From positions 186,001 through 250,000 of the forward strand of contig NZ_JBIVRB010000005.1 of the NCBI RefSeq assembly GCF_044755465.1: a DNA stretch of 64,000 bases, given 5' to 3'. Below are positions 60,018-64,000 of this stretch, piece after piece. The notes beneath the pieces are model-generated. The model was not told the origin of the DNA. It saw only the letters and a list, made by a program, of their open reading frames with translations, and did no database searches. A program made the position numbers and the translations under genes. Each line of letters begins with the position of its first letter. Within the stretch, counting starts at the first letter, position 1. This stretch comes from Peterkaempfera sp044755465 (lineage in GTDB: Bacteria; Actinomycetota; Actinomycetes; Streptomycetales; Streptomycetaceae).

Positions 60018-61455
60018 CTCCGGTGCGCGACGCGAGGCCGTACCGGTTGGCGATCGGGTTCCAGGCGGTGACGAAGGACTGCTTGCTCCGGGTGGCCTGG
60101 CCGCTGATGCTGTCTCCCCGGTTCCGGTCGGCGGTCCGGGGTGCGCTGCCGTCCGGGCAGCCGCCGCTGACCACCGAGTCGGCCCACTTGGCGTATGCGC
60201 GGTCGGCGTCGGCGGACTGCTGCCACGCCGTACGCAGCAGCTGCGCGGCGTCGGGGCCGCCGTCCAGCGCGCTGAGGTCCAGCCGGTCCAGCCGGCCGAT
60301 CAGCTGCTCACGCTGGGCGGCCGCCTGCGGGAAGACCTTGGCGGCGTTCTGCAACGCGCCGGCCTCCGGGCAGCTCTCCACGGTGGCCACCGCGTTGCCG
60401 ACCTGCTGGCGGGCGCCGGCGTTGCTGGTCAGCAGGGCGTCCAGCGCCTTGGCCTGCTGCTCGGCCGCCGCCGGGTCGGCGCTCGGACTCGCGGAGTCCT
60501 CCGCGTCGGTCGAGTCGTCGGGGGACGGGGACTGCGGCGGGGCGCTCTGCGGGTCGGGCGGCGGCTGCGGGGCGGTGGCGGACGGCCCGGCCGCCGCCTT
60601 GCCGCTGTCGTCGGGTCGGCCGACCAGCTGCCACACCAGCCCGCCGCCGAGCATGGCGGCCACCAGCACGACCACGGTCACCACCAGTGGGGTCCGGCTG
60701 CGGCGCGGCGGCTCCCCGGCCTCCGGCTCGGCCGGTGGGGGATAGCCGTAGCCGGGCGGCGGTCCGCCGTACGACTGCTGCGGATAGCCGTACCCGGGTG
60801 GTGGTCCGGCGTACGGGCCCGGTTGGGGGTAGCCGTATCCGGGGGTCTGGGTGGGGGCGGGTGGTGGTCCGGCGGGGGCGCTGGGTGGTCCGGGGCGGTA
60901 GGTCGTGGTGGGTGGTTCGGCGGGCGGCTGCCGGTCGAGGCCGGGGGCCTGGCCGGGGCCGGGTGGCCCGGGGCGGTAGGTGGCGGCGGGTGGTGGTCCG
61001 GCGTACGGGCCTGGTTGGGGGTAGCCGTATCCGGGGGTCTGGGTGGGGGCGGAGGGTGGTCCGGGGCGGTAGGTCGTGGTGGGTGGTTCGGCGGGCGGCT
61101 GCCGGTCGAGGCCGGGGCCGGGTGGCCCGGGGCGGTCGGCGGCGGCGGGCGGCGGCCCGGCCGGGGTCGGCGGGAGCAGTGCGGTCTGCTGGTCGTCGGC
61201 CGGGGGTGGCGCGGTCGGGGGGAGCAGCGCGGTCGGCTGGTCGTCGTCCGGCAGCGCGGGGGTGTCGAACGACGTGGGCAGGTACGGGCGGCCGCCCGGC
61301 GGGGGCGCAGCGCCGTCCGGGCCGTCCGGGGCGTCCGGCGCGGGCGGCTTGCGCAGCTGATGCGTACGCGGGTCGCCGCGCCGCACCCAGCCGCCGGCCC
61401 CGCCGCGCGCCGTGGGGTCCCAGACCGCCGGTGCGCTCTCCTCGTCGTTCGCCAT
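60007..61455 (-). CDS. proline-rich single-pass membrane protein
   Basis: This 482-aa protein starts at ATG 61455 (GGGAGGC upstream); an earlier ATG is seven codons upstream. The long cytoplasmic N-terminus is Pro/Gly/Tyr-rich with a duplicated block (DRQPPAEPPTTTYRPGPPS and TQTPGYGYPQPGPYAGPPP occur twice). One membrane helix follows (TPLVVTVVVLVAAMLGGGLVW, about 262-282), then an extracellular Ser/Pro spacer and a helical domain of about 150 residues. It is coupled to the amidase and may localise or control it. No known catalytic motif is seen. Confidence 0.82.
   Translation of the reverse strand: MANDEESAPAVWDPTARGGAGGWVRRGDPRTHQLRKPPAPDAPDGPDGAAPPPGGRPYLPTSFDTPALPDDDQPTALLPPTAPPPADDQQTALLPPTPAGPPPAAADRPGPPGPGLDRQPPAEPPTTTYRPGPPSAPTQTPGYGYPQPGPYAGPPPAATYRPGPPGPGQAPGLDRQPPAEPPTTTYRPGPPSAPAGPPPAPTQTPGYGYPQPGPYAGPPPGYGYPQQSYGGPPPGYGYPPPAEPEAGEPPRRSRTPLVVTVVVLVAAMLGGGLVWQLVGRPDDSGKAAAGPSATAPQPPPDPQSAPPQSPSPDDSTDAEDSASPSADPAAAEQQAKALDALLTSNAGARQQVGNAVATVESCPEAGALQNAAKVFPQAAAQREQLIGRLDRLDLSALDGGPDAAQLLRTAWQQSADADRAYAKWADSVVSGGCPDGSAPRTADRNRGDSISGQATRSKQSFVTAWNPIANRYGLASRTGDGI
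60800..61119. repeat. internal duplication in the proline-rich membrane protein gene
   Basis: The stretch near 60800-60860 reappears at 60990-61050, and that near 60886-60948 at 61054-61119, nearly base for base. The two copies differ by a short in-frame insertion, so the gene grew by tandem duplication. Confidence 0.85.
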
Positions 61456-61541
61456 CCCGCCTCCCCGCTCGGCCACGGCGGCCCACCTGCGCCGCCGTAC
61501 GGGTCACCGTACCGGGCGCCGGGCCTCCCGTACGGCTCCGC

Positions 61542-62210
61542 TCACCCGCCGGACCGGCGCAGCACCCGCAGCGAACCGGTCACCGAGACCTCCGTGAAGC
61601 CCTCCGCCAGCGCCCGCAGCCAGACCCGGTACGGTGCCTGGCCGCCGTCCGCCGGGTCCGGGAAGACATCGTGGATCAGCAGCAGGCCGCCCGCCGCCAG
61701 ATGCGGCACCCAGCCCTCGTAGTCGGCCGTCGCATGCTCGTCGGTGTGCCCGCCGTCGATGAAGACCAGCCCCACCGGCGCCCCCCACACCGCCGCGACC
61801 TGCGGCGACCGCCCGACCAGGGCGATCACGTGGTCCTCAAGACCGGCCGCGTGCAGGGTGCGGCGGAAGCGCGGCAGGGTGTCCATCCGGCCCACCTCCG
61901 GGTCCACCAGCGTGCTGTCGTGGTACTCCCAGCTCGGCTGCTGCTCCTCCGAACCCCGGTGGTGGTCCACCGTCAGCGCCACCGTGCCGGCCTCCCGCGC
62001 GGCGGCGGCGAGCAGGATGGTGGAGCGGCCGCAGTAGCTGCCGATCTCCAGCAGCGGCAGCCCCGTACGGGTGGCGGCCTCCACCGCCGCCGCGTACACT
62101 GCCACGCCCTCGTCCACCGGCATGAAGCCCGTCGCGGCCTCGAAGGAGGCCAGCACCTCCGGCGCCGGGCGTGCCGCCGTACCGCTGCTGCCCCGGAGGT
62201 GGTGCGCCAT
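61542..62210 (-). CDS. class I SAM-dependent methyltransferase (Methyltransf_24 type)
   Basis: This 222-aa protein starts at ATG 62210. The SAM motif is LLEIGSYCGRSTILLAAAA (about residue 53), then VDHHRGSEEQQPSWEYHD, and VFIDGGHTDEHATADYEGWVPHLAAGGLLLIHDVFPDP, typical of cephalosporin-hydroxylase/macrocin O-methyltransferase-like proteins. The substrate is unknown. It is divergent from the alcohol dehydrogenase. Confidence 0.85.
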   Translation of the reverse strand: MAHHLRGSSGTAARPAPEVLASFEAATGFMPVDEGVAVYAAAVEAATRTGLPLLEIGSYCGRSTILLAAAAREAGTVALTVDHHRGSEEQQPSWEYHDSTLVDPEVGRMDTLPRFRRTLHAAGLEDHVIALVGRSPQVAAVWGAPVGLVFIDGGHTDEHATADYEGWVPHLAAGGLLLIHDVFPDPADGGQAPYRVWLRALAEGFTEVSVTGSLRVLRRSGG

Positions 62211-62568
62211 CTCGTGCTCCCTGGTCCCGCCGCCCGCAGGCGGCCGCTGAAACGTGGTCCCTGAACGTGGTCCCTGAACGCGGGCCCTGGTCGTGGCCGG
62301 CGGTTCCGGTGCGCCGCCTTCCGGGGACCCTACCCGCCGGGTGATCCGGCGGCACCCGCCCGGCCGCCCGAGGTTACCGGCCGGTAGGAGGGGTGCCGGG
62401 CAGCTGCCCGATGCGTTATACATGGGCCCGTGCCCCGGACCGCGTGCCGGGCCGCCCCGCGATCGGCGGCCCCGGCCGAGCGGACCACCCCGGCGCGGCC
62501 GCAGGTGCGGACGGCCGCGCCGGGGTCCACCGCCCGCCGCACCGCCACCCCCGGGACGGGAGCAGCAC
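62211..62568. promoter_or_regulatory. divergent intergenic region with a triple repeat and a palindrome
   Basis: This 358-nt region has no convincing gene. Three tandem 13-nt units (62251-62263, 62264-62276, 62277-62289; AACGTGGTCCCTG twice, then AACGCGGGCCCTG) precede the methyltransferase. TACCGGCCGGTA at 62375-62386 is a perfect 12-bp palindrome, and TTATAC at 62416-62421 could be a -10 element for the dehydrogenase. A regulator may bind the palindrome. Confidence 0.5.
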
Positions 62569-63648
62569 GTGCGCGCAGCGGTCCTCCATGAGATCGGCCA
62601 CCGGACGCTCGACGTCCGCGACGACGTCGAGACGGCGCCGCTGGGCCCCGACGGCGTCCGGGTCCGGCTGCGGGCGGCCGGCCTGTGCCACTCCGACCTC
62701 TCCGCGATGAGCGGTGTGCTGCCGCAGCCCGCCCCGTTCGTGCCGGGCCACGAGGGCGCGGGCGAGGTGCTGGAGGTCGGCGCGGACGTCACCGGGGTGG
62801 CCCCGGGCGACCGGGTGGTGCTCTGCTGGATGCCGTCCTGCGGCGACTGCCCGCACTGCCGGCGCGGCCAGGGGCAGCTGTGCACCCTCGGGCTCGGCCG
62901 GCTGCGCACCCCCGGCTTCCGCTTCGCCGGCGGCACCGGGCTGTACGGCTTCTACAGCGTCGGCGCCTTCGCCGAGGAGACGGTGGTCGCCGCCGACAGC
63001 GTCATCAAGGTGCCGGCCGATGTGCCGTTCGAGGTGGCGGCGCTGGTCGGCTGCGGGGTCACCACCGGCGTCGGCGCGGTGGTCAACACCGCCAGGGTCG
63101 AGCCCGGCGCCTCGGTGGCCGTGCTCGGCTGCGGCGGCGTCGGCGTGGCCGCCATCCAGGGCGCCCGGCTCTGCGGCGCCGCGCGGATCGTGGCCGTCGA
63201 CCCGGTCGCCTCCCGCCGGGAACGGGCGCTGGCCTTCGGCGCCACCGAGGCCGTCGCCCCCGAGGAACTGCGGGACGCGGGCAAGCGGCTCACCGAGGGC
63301 GGCTTCGACCAGGTCTTCGAGGTGGTCGGGCGCTCCGACACCGTACGGGCCGCCTATGACGCCGCCCGGCGCGGCGGCGCCGTGGTGGTGGTCGGGGCCG
63401 GGTCGCGCGAGGACCGGGTGGCGTTCGACCTGGGCGAACTGTTCTTCAACGAGAAGCGCATCCTGCCGTCCCTGTACGGGGGTGGCGAGGTGCGGCGCAC
63501 CGTCGGACTGGTGCTGCGGCTCTGGCGGGCCGGGCGGCTCGACCTGGAGGGCATGGTCACCCACCGGGTGCCGCTGGCGGCGGTCAATGACGCCCTGGCC
63601 CAGATGCGCAGCGGCGAGTCCCTGCGGACCGTGGTCACCCTGGACTGA
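62569..63648 (+). CDS. zinc-dependent alcohol dehydrogenase (MDR family)
   Basis: This 359-aa protein starts at GTG 62569. Catalytic zinc ligands are in AAGLCHSDLS and GHEGAGEV, the structural zinc cysteines in CGDCPHCRRGQGQLC, and the NAD motif in VAVLGCGGVGVAAIQGA. Its layout suits actinobacterial class III-like enzymes that oxidise alcohols or form aldehydes. It lies 46 kb from the PTM genes, and its sequence gives no reason to call it the missing PTM cyclase. Confidence 0.92.
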   Translation: MRAAVLHEIGHRTLDVRDDVETAPLGPDGVRVRLRAAGLCHSDLSAMSGVLPQPAPFVPGHEGAGEVLEVGADVTGVAPGDRVVLCWMPSCGDCPHCRRGQGQLCTLGLGRLRTPGFRFAGGTGLYGFYSVGAFAEETVVAADSVIKVPADVPFEVAALVGCGVTTGVGAVVNTARVEPGASVAVLGCGGVGVAAIQGARLCGAARIVAVDPVASRRERALAFGATEAVAPEELRDAGKRLTEGGFDQVFEVVGRSDTVRAAYDAARRGGAVVVVGAGSREDRVAFDLGELFFNEKRILPSLYGGGEVRRTVGLVLRLWRAGRLDLEGMVTHRVPLAAVNDALAQMRSGESLRTVVTLD

Positions 63649-63660
63649 CGGCCGGTACGC

Positions 63661-63698
63661 GCGGCGGCTCCGCACCCGCGCGGGTGCGGAGCCGCCGC
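63661..63698. terminator. bidirectional terminator hairpin
   Basis: A 19+19 nt perfect inverted repeat without spacer (63661-63679 with 63680-63698) lies between the converging dehydrogenase and the small gene. Confidence 0.88.
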
Positions 63699-63726
63699 CG
63701 TGGAACGGGTCTGCGGGAGCCTGCGG

Positions 63727-63921
63727 TCACGCCCCGGCGGCGGACTGCTCGCCCGCGCGGCGGTGGCGGCCGTGGCCGGCCTCCGGCAGCGGGGCGGCCT
63801 CCGGCGGCGCGGAGGCGTCGGCCGGGGTGAGGGGTCCGCGGTGCCGGCCGGCAGCCCCGGCGCCCGGAGCCGCTGCCTGGGCAGCGCGGTTCTCAGTGGT
63901 GTCGGTGATGGCTTCGGACAT
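63727..63921 (-). CDS. small disordered protein with repeated GRHR motifs
   Basis: A 64-aa frame starts at ATG 63921 (GGAGAAG upstream; six codons longer from another ATG). The sequence is Ala/Pro/Gly-rich with GRHRGPLTPADASAPPE and HGRHRRAGE, two basic GRHR motifs. Similar short proteins with this motif occur in Streptomyces, from memory, without assigned function. It converges with the alcohol dehydrogenase. Confidence 0.6.
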   Translation of the reverse strand: MSEAITDTTENRAAQAAAPGAGAAGRHRGPLTPADASAPPEAAPLPEAGHGRHRRAGEQSAAGA

Positions 63922-64000
63922 CAGATACGTCTTCTCCATGCGAGGGATGAGGGCTCATGGTGCATTGCGGCGCACCGGTACGCGCGGGCCCCGCGGCCTG

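Noticed and set aside
62569..63648. Zinc alcohol dehydrogenase as the missing PTM ring-closing enzyme
   Set aside because: It is 46 kb away, next to unrelated cell-wall and methyltransferase genes, and has motifs of ordinary alcohol-oxidising enzymes.

Overview
The window is very GC-rich, with GTG and TTG starts, many 4-nt stop/start overlaps and actinomycete-type gene families. It looks like a chromosomal stretch of a Streptomyces or close relative (Kitasatospora, Streptacidiphilus). No rRNA, tRNA, transposase or CRISPR array was seen.

Layout. (1) 0.2-17.3 kb: an exporter fused to a winged-helix domain, then a polycyclic tetramate macrolactam (PTM) locus. It holds an ftdA-like hydroxylase, a 3127-aa iterative PKS-NRPS (KS-AT-DH-KR-ACP-C-A-PCP-TE) and two phytoene-dehydrogenase-like cyclases. 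No ftdE/ikaC-type alcohol dehydrogenase follows, so a bicyclic rather than tricyclic product is the simplest guess. A TetR gene with a palindromic operator follows. (2) 17.5-41.1 kb: a second biosynthetic locus that I do not recognise. It holds a minimal PKS (KS-AT-degenerate DH-ACP), a 2OG-Fe(II) oxygenase, two transporters, an F420-type oxidoreductase and a LysR regulator. It also holds two paralogous regulators with a YciI-like N-terminus fused to a LuxR-type helix-turn-helix, and an operon with two Asp/Glu-racemase-superfamily enzymes, a flavin monooxygenase and an ADP-forming acyl-CoA ligase. Most striking is a full C5 route from glutamate to porphobilinogen: an extra glutamyl-tRNA synthetase (gltX), hemA, hemL and hemB, without hemC or hemD. 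A CoA-transferase family III/alpha-methylacyl-CoA racemase gene ends the region. TTA codons occur in the exporter, one YciI-LuxR regulator, the PKS and the acyl-CoA ligase, which points to bldA control of this locus. I noticed none in the PTM genes.

(3) 41.3-46.9 kb: accessory genes, namely a small protein/XRE pair, a truncated GNAT, an ABM-domain protein, an MFS exporter with an overlapping tetR, and two paralogous proteins of unknown function. (4) 47.2-53.2 kb: a five-gene operon for an ECF-type transporter (S, A, T) with two surface proteins. One surface protein is an alpha/alpha-barrel protein resembling transcobalamin-like binding proteins, so cobamide uptake is the best guess. (5) 53.4-57.5 kb: a KstR-like repressor divergent from a glycosyltransferase, a methyltransferase and a toroid protein, with an exact match to the KstR half-site consensus between them. 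(6) 57.5-63.9 kb: membrane and cell-wall genes (Pro/Gly-rich membrane proteins, an N-acetylmuramoyl-L-alanine amidase), a methyltransferase, a zinc alcohol dehydrogenase and a small disordered protein.

How the second locus may work (inference): GltX, HemA and HemL would make 5-aminolevulinate from glutamate and HemB would condense it to a pyrrole. The CoA ligase, racemase-family enzymes and oxygenases would tailor this unit, and the PKS would supply or attach an acyl part. The alternative is that the hem and gltX genes are spare, resistant copies protecting the producer from an inhibitor of tetrapyrrole synthesis.
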